Shown here: in pieces, positions 24,819-34,492 of the stretch | Layout: each line of letters opens with the position of its first letter | How positions within the stretch are numbered: the first letter of the stretch is position 1 | Origin: Salinimicrobium sediminilitoris | GTDB lineage: Bacteria > Bacteroidota > Bacteroidia > Flavobacteriales > Flavobacteriaceae | Direction of reading: 5' to 3' | DNA length: 64,000 nucleotides | Assembly (NCBI RefSeq): GCF_020866905.1 | Contig: NZ_JAIVCC010000002.1 | Location: forward strand, 372,001 to 436,000 | The notes under the pieces: generated by a model | The model's input: only the letters and a program-made list of their open reading frames with translations | The model's database searches: none | Told to the model about the DNA's origin: nothing | Made by a program: the position numbers and the translations under genes

Positions 24819-26447
24819 ATGGATATTGAATTCAACAAAAACGAAGACCACAACAAATTATTAGTTTCAGATCTTAATCAGCGCCTAAAGAAGGTAAAAC
24901 TTGGAGGTGGGGAAAAGCGAATCGCCAAACATCACGCCAAGGGAAAAATGACTGCGCGGGAAAGGGTGGATTATTTACTCGATGATGCAAAAGAGGCCAT
25001 AGAAATAGGTGCTTTTGTAGGTGAAGGAATGTATGAAGAGCACGGCGGCTGCCCAAGTGGTGGTGTTATTGTGAAGATTGGGAAAATATCGGGCAAACAA
25101 TGTATTGTTGTTGCTAATGACGCCACTGTGAAAGCAGGTGCATGGTTCCCAATTACCGCAAAGAAAAACCTAAGAGCCCAGGAGATCTCCATAGAAAACC
25201 GGCTGCCTATAATCTACCTGGTGGATTCTGCCGGAGTTTACCTGCCAATGCAGGACGAAATTTTCCCCGACAAAGAACACTTCGGAAGGATTTTTAGAAA
25301 CAACGCTGTAATGAGCAGCATGGGAATTACCCAGATCTCTGCCGTTATGGGTAGTTGTGTTGCAGGCGGTGCTTACCTGCCAATTATGAGTGATGAAGCC
25401 CTTATCGTGGAGAAAACCGGAAGTATTTTCCTTGCGGGAAGTTACCTTGTAAAGGCTGCCATTGGAGAATCTATTGATAATGAAACCCTTGGTGGGGCCA
25501 CTACCCACAGTGAAATTAGCGGGGTTACAGATTATAAGTCCAAAGACGACAAAGATGCTCTTGAAACCATCAAAGGTTTAATTGACAAGATTGGAGATAG
25601 CGACAAAGCAGGATATAACCGCAAAAAACCGGTAAAACCGGCGAAGGATCAAAAGGATATCTACGGGATACTTCCTAAGCAGCGCAATGAACAATATGAC
25701 ATGCGGGAGATAATTGACCGGCTTATAGATAATTCCGAATTCCAGGAATATAAAGAAGGTTATGGCCAGACAATCATTACCGGTTATGCCCGTATTGACG
25801 GGTGGGCCGTAGGTATTGTTGCCAATCAGCGTAAGATCGTCAAAAGTGCTAAAAAAGAAATGCAGTTTGGAGGAGTGATCTATTCAGACTCGGCCGATAA
25901 AGCTACCCGTTTCATCGCAAACTGTAATCAAAAGAAAATTCCGTTGGTGTTTCTTCAGGATGTGACCGGATTTATGGTGGGAAGCAAGAGTGAACACGGC
26001 GGTATCATTAAAGACGGCGCAAAAATGGTGAATGCCGTAAGTAATTCGGTAGTTCCAAAATTCACTGTAATTATCGGAAACTCCTACGGGGCCGGGAATT
26101 ACGCAATGTGCGGAAAAGCCTATGACCCACGACTTATTTTTGCCTGGCCAAGCGCCGAACTTGCTGTTATGGGTGGTACACAAGCTGCAAAAGTCCTTGC
26201 GCAAATAGAAACCGCATCAATGGCCAAGAAAGGTGAAAAAGTTGATGCCGAAAAAGAAAAAGAAGTCTTTGACGAAATCAAAGCCAGGTATGACAGGCAG
26301 ACTTCGGCCTACTATGCCGCCGCTCATTTGTGGACAGATGCCGTGATCGATCCATTAGATACACGAAAGTGGATCTCCACAGGAATAGAAGCAGCCAACC
26401 ACGCACCTATCGAAAAAGATTTTAACCTGGGAGTGATCCAGACCTAA
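24819..26447 (+). CDS. Acyl-CoA carboxylase carboxyltransferase (beta) subunit, methylcrotonyl-/propionyl-CoA type
   Basis: A 542-residue carboxyltransferase with both crotonase-fold halves. KGKMTARERVDYLLDD near 42-57, YLVDSAGVYLPMQDEIFPD, GSCVAGGAYLPIMSDE in the N-half, and FLQDVTGFMVGSKSEHGGII, GNSYGAGNYAMCGKAYDPR, WPSAELAVMGG in the C-half. LPMQDEIFPD and the C-terminal TRKWISTGIEAANHAP favour the 3-methylcrotonyl-CoA carboxylase beta subunit (leucine breakdown) over propionyl-CoA carboxylase. The biotin-carrying alpha subunit is not nearby. A TATTTTAG element occurs about 80 bp upstream. Confidence 0.9.
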   Translation: MDIEFNKNEDHNKLLVSDLNQRLKKVKLGGGEKRIAKHHAKGKMTARERVDYLLDDAKEAIEIGAFVGEGMYEEHGGCPSGGVIVKIGKISGKQCIVVANDATVKAGAWFPITAKKNLRAQEISIENRLPIIYLVDSAGVYLPMQDEIFPDKEHFGRIFRNNAVMSSMGITQISAVMGSCVAGGAYLPIMSDEALIVEKTGSIFLAGSYLVKAAIGESIDNETLGGATTHSEISGVTDYKSKDDKDALETIKGLIDKIGDSDKAGYNRKKPVKPAKDQKDIYGILPKQRNEQYDMREIIDRLIDNSEFQEYKEGYGQTIITGYARIDGWAVGIVANQRKIVKSAKKEMQFGGVIYSDSADKATRFIANCNQKKIPLVFLQDVTGFMVGSKSEHGGIIKDGAKMVNAVSNSVVPKFTVIIGNSYGAGNYAMCGKAYDPRLIFAWPSAELAVMGGTQAAKVLAQIETASMAKKGEKVDAEKEKEVFDEIKARYDRQTSAYYAAAHLWTDAVIDPLDTRKWISTGIEAANHAPIEKDFNLGVIQT

Positions 26448-26459
26448 TACCTGCCAAAA

Positions 26460-28100
26460 ATGCGCTTTTCAGCACTCTTTTTTTTAATGGCCTTAATTGC
26501 CGCGCCTATACAGGCACAAGTTGTTACCAGCAAAAGTCAGTTTACTGAAGCCGATACCCTTCGCGGTTCCCTGCGGCCCGAAAGGAACTATGACGTCCTT
26601 AAGTACAACCTTCAGGTAAAGGTAGTTCCCGAAGAGAAGTACATTTCAGGTTTTAACGGTATTACCTTTAAAGCTGAAGACCCGTTGCCGGTAATGCAGG
26701 TTGATCTTTTCAGGAATATGGATGTGGATTCAATTCTTTTCCGCGGAAGAAAAATGAAGTATGATCGCAGGCATGATGCTGTATTCATTGATCTGGCGCC
26801 GAAAGTGGAAAAAAATGAAATCGATTCCATTCAGTTTTTCTATTCCGGAAACCCGATAGTTGCGAAGAATGCTCCCTGGGACGGGGGTTTTGTGTTTGAA
26901 AAGGATCAACAGGGTAACTCATGGATCGCAGTTGCCGTACAGGGTACAGGGGCAAGTCTCTGGTATCCCAACAAAGATCACCAGAGCGATGAACCCGAAG
27001 AAGCGCTTATTGGAATTGCAGTCCCCAATGAACTCATGAATGTTTCCAATGGCCGGTTTTTAGGGAAAGAGGTTCTCGATAACGGCTACACCCGTTGGAA
27101 CTGGAAGGTGAACAACCCCATCAATAATTACAATATTGTTCTGAATATAGGCAATTACGTACATTTTAAAGATAAGTTTCGCCACCTCGACCTGGACTAT
27201 TACGTTCTTCCCTACAACTTGGAAAAGGCGAAAAAACAATTTGAGGAAGTAAAGTTCATGATGAACTGCTTCTATGGAAAGTTTGGGGCTTACCCTTTTG
27301 AAGAGGACGGGTTTAAACTTGTGGAAACTCCCTACCTAGGGATGGAACATCAAAGTGCAGTGGCCTATGGGAATGAATACAAACTAGGCTACCTGGGCAA
27401 CGACCTGAGCGGTACAGGAATTGGCCTAAAATGGGATTTTATCATTATCCATGAAACAGGTCATGAGTGGTTTGGAAACAGCATAACAGCAAAAGATATT
27501 GCCGATATGTGGATTCATGAAGGCTTCACCTCCTATTCTGAAGCTGTTTACATAGAGTGCCGCTGGGGAAAAGAGGAAGCTCTTGAATATCTACAGGGCA
27601 TAAGAAACAATATTGGCAACACAAAAAAGATAATTGGCACCTATGGAGTAAACAGTGAAGGCTCCGGGGACATGTATTATAAAGGAGCCAACCTTTTGAA
27701 CACCATAAGGAGTATTTACAATGATGACGAATTGTGGTGGAAAACCTTAAAAGATTATACAAAAAGCAATCGCCACAAGATCATTACCACCCAAACTACC
27801 GAAGATTTTTTCAATGCTGCCATTGATTACGACCTGCAGCCGGTATTCGATCAATATCTAAGATACGCCTCCATACCCGAGTTACAATTTAAAAAAGAGG
27901 AAGGCGAGATTTTCTATAAATGGCAAGCCGATGTTGAGGGCTTTAATATGCCTGTAGATATTTTGATCAAAGGGAAAGAGACCCGGATTTACCCGACTCA
28001 AAAATGGCAAAAAATGGAGCAACAGGTAAATTCTCCAGAAGAATTACAGGTTAAAGAGAAAGAGTTTTACATCAAGAGAAAAAACCTGAAACAGGTTTGA
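26460..28100 (+). CDS. M1-family zinc aminopeptidase, exported
   Basis: A 546-residue peptidase, 12 bp after the carboxylase gene. The signal peptide is MRFSALFFLMALIAAPIQA. The zinc site is HETGHEWFGN (His331, His335) with Glu354 in WIHEGF, the HEXXH-X18-E pattern of M1. The exopeptidase GXMEN motif is altered to GMEHQ, so amino-end recognition may differ. Tyr in YKGANLL fits the catalytic Tyr region. It lacks the long C-terminal helical domain, as in many Bacteroidota M1 proteins. It likely digests peptides in the periplasm. Confidence 0.92.
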   Translation: MRFSALFFLMALIAAPIQAQVVTSKSQFTEADTLRGSLRPERNYDVLKYNLQVKVVPEEKYISGFNGITFKAEDPLPVMQVDLFRNMDVDSILFRGRKMKYDRRHDAVFIDLAPKVEKNEIDSIQFFYSGNPIVAKNAPWDGGFVFEKDQQGNSWIAVAVQGTGASLWYPNKDHQSDEPEEALIGIAVPNELMNVSNGRFLGKEVLDNGYTRWNWKVNNPINNYNIVLNIGNYVHFKDKFRHLDLDYYVLPYNLEKAKKQFEEVKFMMNCFYGKFGAYPFEEDGFKLVETPYLGMEHQSAVAYGNEYKLGYLGNDLSGTGIGLKWDFIIIHETGHEWFGNSITAKDIADMWIHEGFTSYSEAVYIECRWGKEEALEYLQGIRNNIGNTKKIIGTYGVNSEGSGDMYYKGANLLNTIRSIYNDDELWWKTLKDYTKSNRHKIITTQTTEDFFNAAIDYDLQPVFDQYLRYASIPELQFKKEEGEIFYKWQADVEGFNMPVDILIKGKETRIYPTQKWQKMEQQVNSPEELQVKEKEFYIKRKNLKQV

Positions 28101-28198
28101 AAAATGATATTTTTGCCACCCTTACAAATTCCTTTCTCAAAAAATTTTAGTTTAAATAACTAATTTTCAGTAAATTATAACTTCAAAATCCTGAGGTT

Positions 28199-28621
28199 AT
28201 GATGACGATCAAATCTTTAAACAAATGGGCCAATGCGCATACTTATTATCCGCTTGACCTTTTGAGAGTAGCATTGGGTATCTTTTTCTTCCTTAAAGGA
28301 ATACAATTTATTTCTCAAACCCACATGCTTACCGACCTTATTGAGCCATTAAAAGGTTATGGCGGGGTAATGCTGGTTATCCATTATATTGCTCCCGTTC
28401 ACCTGGTAGGAGGTGTTCTTATTGCTTTTGGGCTCCTTACCCGCTGGGCTCTTGTAGCGCAATTACCAATTCTCATTGGCGCTGTGTTGATCAACTTTGT
28501 GGGAATTATGGATTGGGGGAATTTACTGCTAGCAACATTGGTATTTGCCGCAACCATATTTTTTATTTTCTATGGTGCGGGCAAGCACTCGGCAGACTAC
28601 TATTTTAAAATGCAGATGTAG
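28199..28621 (+). CDS. DoxX-family membrane protein
   Basis: A 140-residue protein with four membrane helices: LLRVALGIFFFLKGIQFI, the VMLVIHYIAPVHLVGGVLIA stretch, RWALVAQLPILIGAVLIN and LLLATLVFAATIFFIFYG. The RxxxGxxFFxKGxQF start and the helix-two/three GGxxLxxGLxTR pattern (VLIAFGLLTRW) are typical of DoxX/DoxD. Members are linked to redox stress or quinone-related activity. It is convergent with menE with a single base between them, so transcripts must overlap. Confidence 0.88.
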   Translation: MMTIKSLNKWANAHTYYPLDLLRVALGIFFFLKGIQFISQTHMLTDLIEPLKGYGGVMLVIHYIAPVHLVGGVLIAFGLLTRWALVAQLPILIGAVLINFVGIMDWGNLLLATLVFAATIFFIFYGAGKHSADYYFKMQM

Positions 28622-28622
28622 C

Positions 28623-29735
28623 CTAGGTTATCCTGCTTTTAAGGGTGTTGGCGCGGTGTATCTTGCCATTGGCAGTTTCTTCAAATTTCTCAACAAAGTA
28701 GATTTTCTTAGGGACTTCAAATTTCCCGAGTTTTCGACAGACCTTGATCTCTCTTTCCAGATTGTTCAACGCAGTTTCTGAAAACTCACTTTCTACCATC
28801 AATACCAGTTTCTCCCCAAGTGCAGGATCTGGCAGGGAGGTCACAAAGAACCTGTGTGCAATGATAGGTGCCAATTTTGCCTCGATCTCTTCAGGATAAA
28901 GTTTCACCCCTCCGGAATTTATCAGGTTGTCTATTCTACCTTTCCAGATGAATTTATTTTCAGAAATTAACTCTACCACGTCATTTGTGATCAGTGTTTC
29001 ATCAGATAACTGTGGTGCCTCAATGATAAGGCAATCCCTTTCATCAATATCGATCTTCACATTTGGAAGTGTTGTAAATGGCAATGGCTCCTCAAGTTTC
29101 TTACCCCTGGCATTCACATTGCGGGCAGCAATATGAGAAACAGTTTCTGTCATTCCGTATGTTTCATAAACTTTGGTGTTTATACCCTGTACCAGGTTGC
29201 GCAGATTACTTGAAACGGCTCCCCCTCCAACTATTAGCTTTTTAATAAGATGTAGCCGGCTAAGGGAATTATCCAGCTGGAATGGGGTCATGGCGCAAAA
29301 GTCATATATTTTAAATATGCGGTCAAGAGGATTAGCCTTGGGCAGCTCCAGGTCAAGCTTCCAACCCAGAAGCATAGCCCGTACCAGCATCATTTTACCG
29401 GCAATAAAATTTGTGGGAAGGCAATGTAGCGCAGTAGTACCCGGCCCCAGATCAAAGAACTTCCCGGTTGACCTTGCGCTGTTGACCATTTGCTGCTTCT
29501 TAATCGAAATCACTTTGGGAGGCCCCGTGGAACCGGAAGTTTTTACCTCGATATAATCTTTGTCATTAAGCCAGTCAAGCAGAAAATTTCCCGCCTGACC
29601 TTCATATGGTTCCCCTTCCTTAATTAGACTATAGGCTACCGCAGCCAGTTCTTCATTGGTATAGTAAAGACCATTAAGCCTAAACTCGGGATGGGTTTCC
29701 GGTAAACTGAATTTAGTTTCCATAACTCTAGTCAT
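28623..29735 (-). CDS. menE: o-Succinylbenzoate-CoA ligase MenE
   Basis: A 370-residue AMP-forming ligase, shorter than typical acyl-CoA ligases as is usual for Bacteroidota MenE. The ATP-binding loop is TSGSTGPPKVISIKK, followed by YETYGMTETVSHIAARN and the hinge WKGRIDNLINSGGVKLYPEE with the C-terminal Lys in ANGKIHRA. It makes o-succinylbenzoyl-CoA in menaquinone synthesis. MenC and MenA in the same operon support the call. An in-frame Met at residue 5 is an alternative start. Confidence 0.93.
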   Translation of the reverse strand: MTRVMETKFSLPETHPEFRLNGLYYTNEELAAVAYSLIKEGEPYEGQAGNFLLDWLNDKDYIEVKTSGSTGPPKVISIKKQQMVNSARSTGKFFDLGPGTTALHCLPTNFIAGKMMLVRAMLLGWKLDLELPKANPLDRIFKIYDFCAMTPFQLDNSLSRLHLIKKLIVGGGAVSSNLRNLVQGINTKVYETYGMTETVSHIAARNVNARGKKLEEPLPFTTLPNVKIDIDERDCLIIEAPQLSDETLITNDVVELISENKFIWKGRIDNLINSGGVKLYPEEIEAKLAPIIAHRFFVTSLPDPALGEKLVLMVESEFSETALNNLEREIKVCRKLGKFEVPKKIYFVEKFEETANGKIHRANTLKSRIT

Positions 29736-29779
29736 ATTTAACGCTTAAATGCTAAAGTTAACGAATTGTTCAGAACAAA

Positions 29780-30724
29780 TTAAATCTCTTCATGATAGTT
29801 TATGGTTTGCGGCGGACTCACCTTTCCAAAAAGCCTTTCCTTCCAGTTATTCCACCTATAGGTTCTTGCCATTAGAAAAAGAAAGACAGGATAAACAACC
29901 AGAAGTGGAACAAGAATATCCCATCCCGCCGAAGGATCTGAAACATCTTTTAATACAGAATTAGTTTGAAATGCAGTCCAGTCGGCCGTAATTAATAGTG
30001 CTCCAATAAGGTTATTACCTGCGTGGAAACCCAGGGCCAGTTCCATCCCTTCGTCCATAAGTGTCATTATGCCCAGTAGAAAACCGGTACCAATATAATA
30101 TGCCATAATAATGTATCCCAGTTTCTCAACCTCGGGATTGAAAATATGCATGCCTCCAAAGATCACAGAAGTTATCACTAGTGGCAACCACCTGTTTCCG
30201 GCTAAAACACCTATTCCCTGCATAAGGTAGCCTCTAAAAAGGTATTCTTCAAAACTGGTTTGCAATGGGACCATGATTAGAGCAATAGCTACAAGAATAA
30301 GAAAGGGAACCGTTTTAAAATTCCAAAGATAATCCTCGGGTTGCATGTTATAATCAACAATTGTGGTAACAAGTGAAAAAACGGCAACTATACTAAATCC
30401 AAAGAAAAACCTTCCCCAGTCCACTTTTTTTCGCGAAGTGGTAACGTCTTTGATCTTTTGTTCATGCAGGAATTTAACGACGAAAAAAAGCGTGGCCAGG
30501 CCTACAGCAAAGGACAGTAACAAAAAGAAAAATGTGAGATTTGAATCCAGGACCTGCATCATTTCCCCCTGGGTAAGTGTAAACACCTGGGGTCCTGCCT
30601 CAAGAACAAGCAGGCCCAGCCACGGTAAAAACCCAAATAACTGCCACCCCAAAAAAATGATGATAACACCAATTAGATATCGCCACCATTCGGTTTTTGC
30701 TTTATAAGCTAATTTAATAAACAT
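29780..30724 (-). CDS. CPBP-family intramembrane metalloprotease
   Basis: A 314-residue protein with about eight membrane helices. Motifs of the CPBP/Abi (Rce1-like) family are visible: EEYLFRGYLMQG, FGGMHIFNPE and FHAGNNLIGA, carrying the two Glu, Arg and His residues of the active site. Family members cleave CaaX-type or other membrane substrates. It lies between menC and menE (8 and 44 bp gaps), so it is co-transcribed with menaquinone genes, but no biochemical link is known. Confidence 0.9.
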   Translation of the reverse strand: MFIKLAYKAKTEWWRYLIGVIIIFLGWQLFGFLPWLGLLVLEAGPQVFTLTQGEMMQVLDSNLTFFFLLLSFAVGLATLFFVVKFLHEQKIKDVTTSRKKVDWGRFFFGFSIVAVFSLVTTIVDYNMQPEDYLWNFKTVPFLILVAIALIMVPLQTSFEEYLFRGYLMQGIGVLAGNRWLPLVITSVIFGGMHIFNPEVEKLGYIIMAYYIGTGFLLGIMTLMDEGMELALGFHAGNNLIGALLITADWTAFQTNSVLKDVSDPSAGWDILVPLLVVYPVFLFLMARTYRWNNWKERLFGKVSPPQTINYHEEI

Positions 30725-30732
30725 GATAAAAT

Positions 30733-31767
30733 CTATAGGTTAAAATTCCATTTGTTAGAGGGCTGGTACCACAAATTTCCTTTCCTCACTTCAAGAGGAG
30801 AACTAAAGTTGTTGGTATATAAACCTCCTGTACCAAGACCTTGTGGCATTGGATTTTTTAGATTGAACGTATATTGTGCTATGGCATTTAACCCTACATT
30901 ACTCTCCAGTGCACTGGTGATCCACCAATCGGTCTCCATTGAGACCAGTAATTCTATCCACTCATTTGTTCCTTTTATACCACCTATTAAACTGGGTTTA
31001 AAAATTACATACTGTGGTTTTATTGTTTGTAAAAGCTCCCTCTTTTCTGTTACACCTGTCACTCCAATTAATTCCTCATCCAGTGCTATGGCTAGAGGGC
31101 TGGCTTCACAAAGTGCCGCCATTTCCTGCGGTTGCCCTTGTTTTATGGGCTGCTCAATACTGTGAAGTTCCAGTTCACTAAGACGCTTCAGTTTTTCAAG
31201 GGCTTCAGAAGGCTTAAAAGCCCCGTTGGCATCTACCCTTACTTCTATTTCTTCTGAAGTAAATTCACGCCTTATGAACTTCAGCAATTTCATTTCAGTT
31301 TCAAAATCAATGGCGCCAATTTTCAGCTTTATACACCTGAAGCCATCTTCTATCTTCTCAACAATTTGTTCCTTCATGAACTCTTCCTCTCCCATCCAGA
31401 CAAGGCCATTGATAGGAATAGAGGCTTTACCCTGGGTGAAATTAGAAGGAAAAAGTAAAAATGGATCTTCAGCAGCCAGCGACTTAAAAGCCATTTCCAC
31501 TCCAAACTGTATACTGGGGAATTCCCTTAGCTCCTCCCACAATCTTTCTTCCCCCAGATCAATATTTTCACAAACCCATTTTAGCTTTTCCTCATAGTCG
31601 GGTCGATCATCGTAACTAAGACTTCTTAAAATTCCGCATTCACCGATCCCTGTTTTCCCATCCTGATCAAGAATTAAGAACCAGGTCTCTTTTTGTGTAA
31701 GGACGCCCCGGGAAGTACCACTGGGGCGTTTAAAATTAAGAATGTATTTATGATAATTTGCTTGCAC
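30733..31767 (-). CDS. menC: o-Succinylbenzoate synthase MenC
   Basis: A 344-residue member of the enolase superfamily, starting at GTG (31767). The catalytic lysine is in CIKLKIGAID, metal ligands in VRVDANGAF, SIEQPI and ALDEEL, and the second lysine in YVIFKPSLIGG. It dehydrates SHCHC to o-succinylbenzoate. The call rests on these motifs plus the flanking menE and menA. The start is set by the GTG followed by QANYHKY, 9 bp before the MBL gene stop. Confidence 0.92.
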   Translation of the reverse strand: MQANYHKYILNFKRPSGTSRGVLTQKETWFLILDQDGKTGIGECGILRSLSYDDRPDYEEKLKWVCENIDLGEERLWEELREFPSIQFGVEMAFKSLAAEDPFLLFPSNFTQGKASIPINGLVWMGEEEFMKEQIVEKIEDGFRCIKLKIGAIDFETEMKLLKFIRREFTSEEIEVRVDANGAFKPSEALEKLKRLSELELHSIEQPIKQGQPQEMAALCEASPLAIALDEELIGVTGVTEKRELLQTIKPQYVIFKPSLIGGIKGTNEWIELLVSMETDWWITSALESNVGLNAIAQYTFNLKNPMPQGLGTGGLYTNNFSSPLEVRKGNLWYQPSNKWNFNL

Positions 31768-31776
31768 AGATTTCTT

Positions 31777-32457
31777 TTAGAGCTCAATACTTTCCCCAGT
31801 CTCCAGCAACATGAGGTCTTTTCCTTTTTCGTAAAACTTTCTTTTTGCCTCCTCATGATCAATTTCTATATACCCAAAGGTATCATAGTGGCATCCCAGT
31901 ACTTTATCGCACTGCACAAAATCACTCGCTATAATTGCATCTTCTATTCCCATCGTGAAGTTATCGCCAATTGGAAGTATTGCCAGATCTAGTTTGGTAT
32001 GCATTGGGATAAGCTTCATATCCATAGTGAGGGCGGTATCACCGGCGATATAAATATTCTTATGTTCCCCTTCTATTACAAAGCCGCCGGGTTGGCCACC
32101 GTAACTGCCATCGGGAAAGGAGCTGGTGTGAATCGCATTTACATACTTTACTGTGCCAAATTCAAAGCTCCATTTTCCGCCGTGGTTAAGTGGATGTACT
32201 TCCAGGCCTTTATTTTCATAATGGGTGGCGATCTCAAAATTACTAATGATTACGGCTCCCGTTCTTTTGGCAATGGCTTCGGCATCGAGTGTATGATCTT
32301 GATGTGCGTGCGTTAGCAGAATATAATCTGCCTTAAGATCATTAATATTTATCTTGTCTTTTACCTTCTCATTCCCCGAAATAAATGGGTCGACCAAAAG
32401 ATGAATTCCCTTGACTTCAATTGAAAATGTGCTGTGCGCGTAGTGAGTGATTTTCAT
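31777..32457 (-). CDS. UPF0173-type metal-dependent hydrolase (MBL fold)
   Basis: A 226-residue cytosolic protein. I chose the ATG at 32457, since MKITHYAHSTFSIEVKG is the canonical start of this family; the frame extends 31 codons upstream without support. Metal ligands: LLTHAHQDHTLDAEA, the Asp in YIAGDTALTMDM, and the terminal His in LGCHYDTFGY. The family is close to UlaG. The substrate is unknown. It sits inside the menaquinone operon. Confidence 0.9.
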   Translation of the reverse strand: MKITHYAHSTFSIEVKGIHLLVDPFISGNEKVKDKININDLKADYILLTHAHQDHTLDAEAIAKRTGAVIISNFEIATHYENKGLEVHPLNHGGKWSFEFGTVKYVNAIHTSSFPDGSYGGQPGGFVIEGEHKNIYIAGDTALTMDMKLIPMHTKLDLAILPIGDNFTMGIEDAIIASDFVQCDKVLGCHYDTFGYIEIDHEEAKRKFYEKGKDLMLLETGESIEL

Positions 32458-32527
32458 GATGTGATGTTTTCCAAACAAATTACAAAATCCTGACGGAAAG
32501 ACCTTCCGAAAAAGCCATTTTTGGAAC

Positions 32528-33430
32528 CTATAATATTTGGCCAATCCCAAACAGAACAGCCAATAAGAAAGTTCCTAAAGCCAGGGTCTTAAGTTCGGGA
32601 TCTAGCAGCACGGGATTGGAATTTTCCATAACCCTTTTCAAGTGAAGCAGTAATGGAACAAAGGCAATGAGATACAAAAGATCATCCATTCCTGTAAAGG
32701 AAAAGGCTGAATAAAGAATGATACAGGAGAAAGCCGCCAGCAGGAGAAAGTAATGATATTGCTTTGCACGAGCGGCCCCCATTTTTACTACGAGCGTATT
32801 CTTGCCGGCTTTAGCATCGGCAGCCCTGTCCCGCATATTATTAAGGTTAAGCACCCCCGAGCTAAGGAATCCAAAAGTAGCAGCCGGTAAAAATACCCGC
32901 CAGTCCCATTCGAGAGCATAGAGGAAGTAGCTGCCGTAGACCGCTACAATTCCAAAAAACAGAAAGACAAAAACATCTCCCAGCCCCCTGTAACCGTAAG
33001 CCGAATCCCCTACAGTGTACTTAACCGCTGCAGCTATGGCAGCTATTCCTAATAATAAGAATACAATCCCGTAAAAAAGGCTTCGTGTACCAAATGCTAT
33101 GTAAATAAGGGTAACGGCAAAGAAAAACGTGATTATCCCTGTACCCAGCATACCCCAGAACATTTCTTTCCTGGTGATCATCCCGCTTTGGAGTGCCCGT
33201 TGTGGTCCTACCCTGTCTTCATTGTCTGTACCTTTTACAAAATCTCCATAGTCGTTGGCGAAATTGGAGAGGATTTGTAGTCCGAGCGTGGTGGCCAGAG
33301 CCAGAGCAAAGATCACCGTATTAAATACATCGTGGGCTACGGCTATAGAACTTCCCACTAAAATTCCTGAAACTGAAAGCGGAAGCGTTCTTAATCTCGC
33401 AGCACTTACCCAGGTATCTATTGTTGCCAT
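32528..33430 (-). CDS. menA: 1,4-Dihydroxy-2-naphthoate polyprenyltransferase MenA
   Basis: A 300-residue UbiA-family prenyltransferase with about nine membrane helices. The first Asp-rich motif is NFANDYGDFVKGTDNEDR, followed by VGPQRALQSG, and the second is NLNNMRDRAADAKAGKNTL. These match MenA, which attaches the polyprenyl tail to DHNA. One base separates its start from the holA stop, so the two are co-translated or coupled. Confidence 0.93.
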   Translation of the reverse strand: MATIDTWVSAARLRTLPLSVSGILVGSSIAVAHDVFNTVIFALALATTLGLQILSNFANDYGDFVKGTDNEDRVGPQRALQSGMITRKEMFWGMLGTGIITFFFAVTLIYIAFGTRSLFYGIVFLLLGIAAIAAAVKYTVGDSAYGYRGLGDVFVFLFFGIVAVYGSYFLYALEWDWRVFLPAATFGFLSSGVLNLNNMRDRAADAKAGKNTLVVKMGAARAKQYHYFLLLAAFSCIILYSAFSFTGMDDLLYLIAFVPLLLHLKRVMENSNPVLLDPELKTLALGTFLLAVLFGIGQIL

Positions 33431-33431
33431 A

Positions 33432-34436
33432 CTAACTAAAAATTTTTACAAGCAGCTCTTTTAAAAGGTCTCCCTGTGGCACATTAGCCGCCCCTACTCC
33501 TTTTCCCTTCATATCGGCTTCCCTCAAAAAGGAAATAATACTACTCACCTTTTTCATATTGTAATTCCGCGCGGCAGAAACGTAGTCTTTTACAAAGAAA
33601 CGGTTGACCTTAAGGGCCTTAGCAACATTGGCTTCAGATTTATCATTAAGAGCATGGTACTGCTGCAATTGAACAAAGAAACTAAACAGCATTCCCACAG
33701 TCATCACCATAGGATGGTCTTTTTCATTTTGAGAAAAATAGTTTATGATGCGGTGGGCTTTAAAACTATCCTTGCTTCCAATCGCCTTGCGCAGCTCAAA
33801 AACATTAAAATCTTTGCTTATACCAATATTTTCCTCAATAAGTTCGGGGGTAATTGCAGTTCCCTTAGGAGCAATAAGCTGAAGCTTCTTTAGCTCATTA
33901 TCTATCTTGTCAAGTTGGTTTCCTAAGAACTCCAGGAGCATTTGTGCAGCCTTGGGTGCCATTTGATATCCGCGGGCATGCATCTCCTTCTGTATCCAGT
34001 CTACTACCTGGTTCTCATAAAGCCTCTTGTTTTCGTAAACAACCCCCGTTTTAGCAATGGCCTTGTGCAGTTTCTTGCGCTTATCCAGCTTTTTGTACTT
34101 ATAATTAAAGACCAAAACAGTCGTGGGCTGCGGGTTTTCTGCATAAGCAACCAGTTGTTCAATGGTACGGGAAAGATCCTGGGCTTCTTTTACAATAATT
34201 ACCTGGCGTTCGGCCATCATAGGAAAGCGTTTGGCGTTACCCACAATTTCATCTACGGTCACATCGCGCCCGTAAAGCACCATCTGGTTAAAACCTTTTT
34301 CTTCTTCCTGCAACAGGTGATCTTCAATATAATCTGAAATTTTATCAATAAAATACGGCTCCTCTCCCATTAAAAAATAGATAGGTTTGATATCTCCTTT
34401 TTTAATGGCAGTCACTATACTTTTTACGTCATCCAT
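33432..34436 (-). CDS. holA: DNA polymerase III delta subunit (clamp loader) HolA
   Basis: A 334-residue protein with the delta-subunit layout: an N-terminal ATPase-like domain (IKPIYFLMGEEPYFIDKIS, MMAERQVIIVKEAQDL), followed by helical domains II and III (IDNELKKLQLIA, NVFELRKAIGSKDSFKAHR). It opens the sliding clamp during loading. GEEPYFIDKI is the family hallmark; no Walker A is expected. It heads a leftward operon with the menaquinone genes. The 34493 gene is divergent, 56 bp away. Confidence 0.93.
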   Translation of the reverse strand: MDDVKSIVTAIKKGDIKPIYFLMGEEPYFIDKISDYIEDHLLQEEEKGFNQMVLYGRDVTVDEIVGNAKRFPMMAERQVIIVKEAQDLSRTIEQLVAYAENPQPTTVLVFNYKYKKLDKRKKLHKAIAKTGVVYENKRLYENQVVDWIQKEMHARGYQMAPKAAQMLLEFLGNQLDKIDNELKKLQLIAPKGTAITPELIEENIGISKDFNVFELRKAIGSKDSFKAHRIINYFSQNEKDHPMVMTVGMLFSFFVQLQQYHALNDKSEANVAKALKVNRFFVKDYVSAARNYNMKKVSSIISFLREADMKGKGVGAANVPQGDLLKELLVKIFS

Positions 34437-34492
34437 TTACAGCTGGTTTTCGGGAGGGGATATAAAGAATTTTCTTCTGAAAAGTTCTACTT

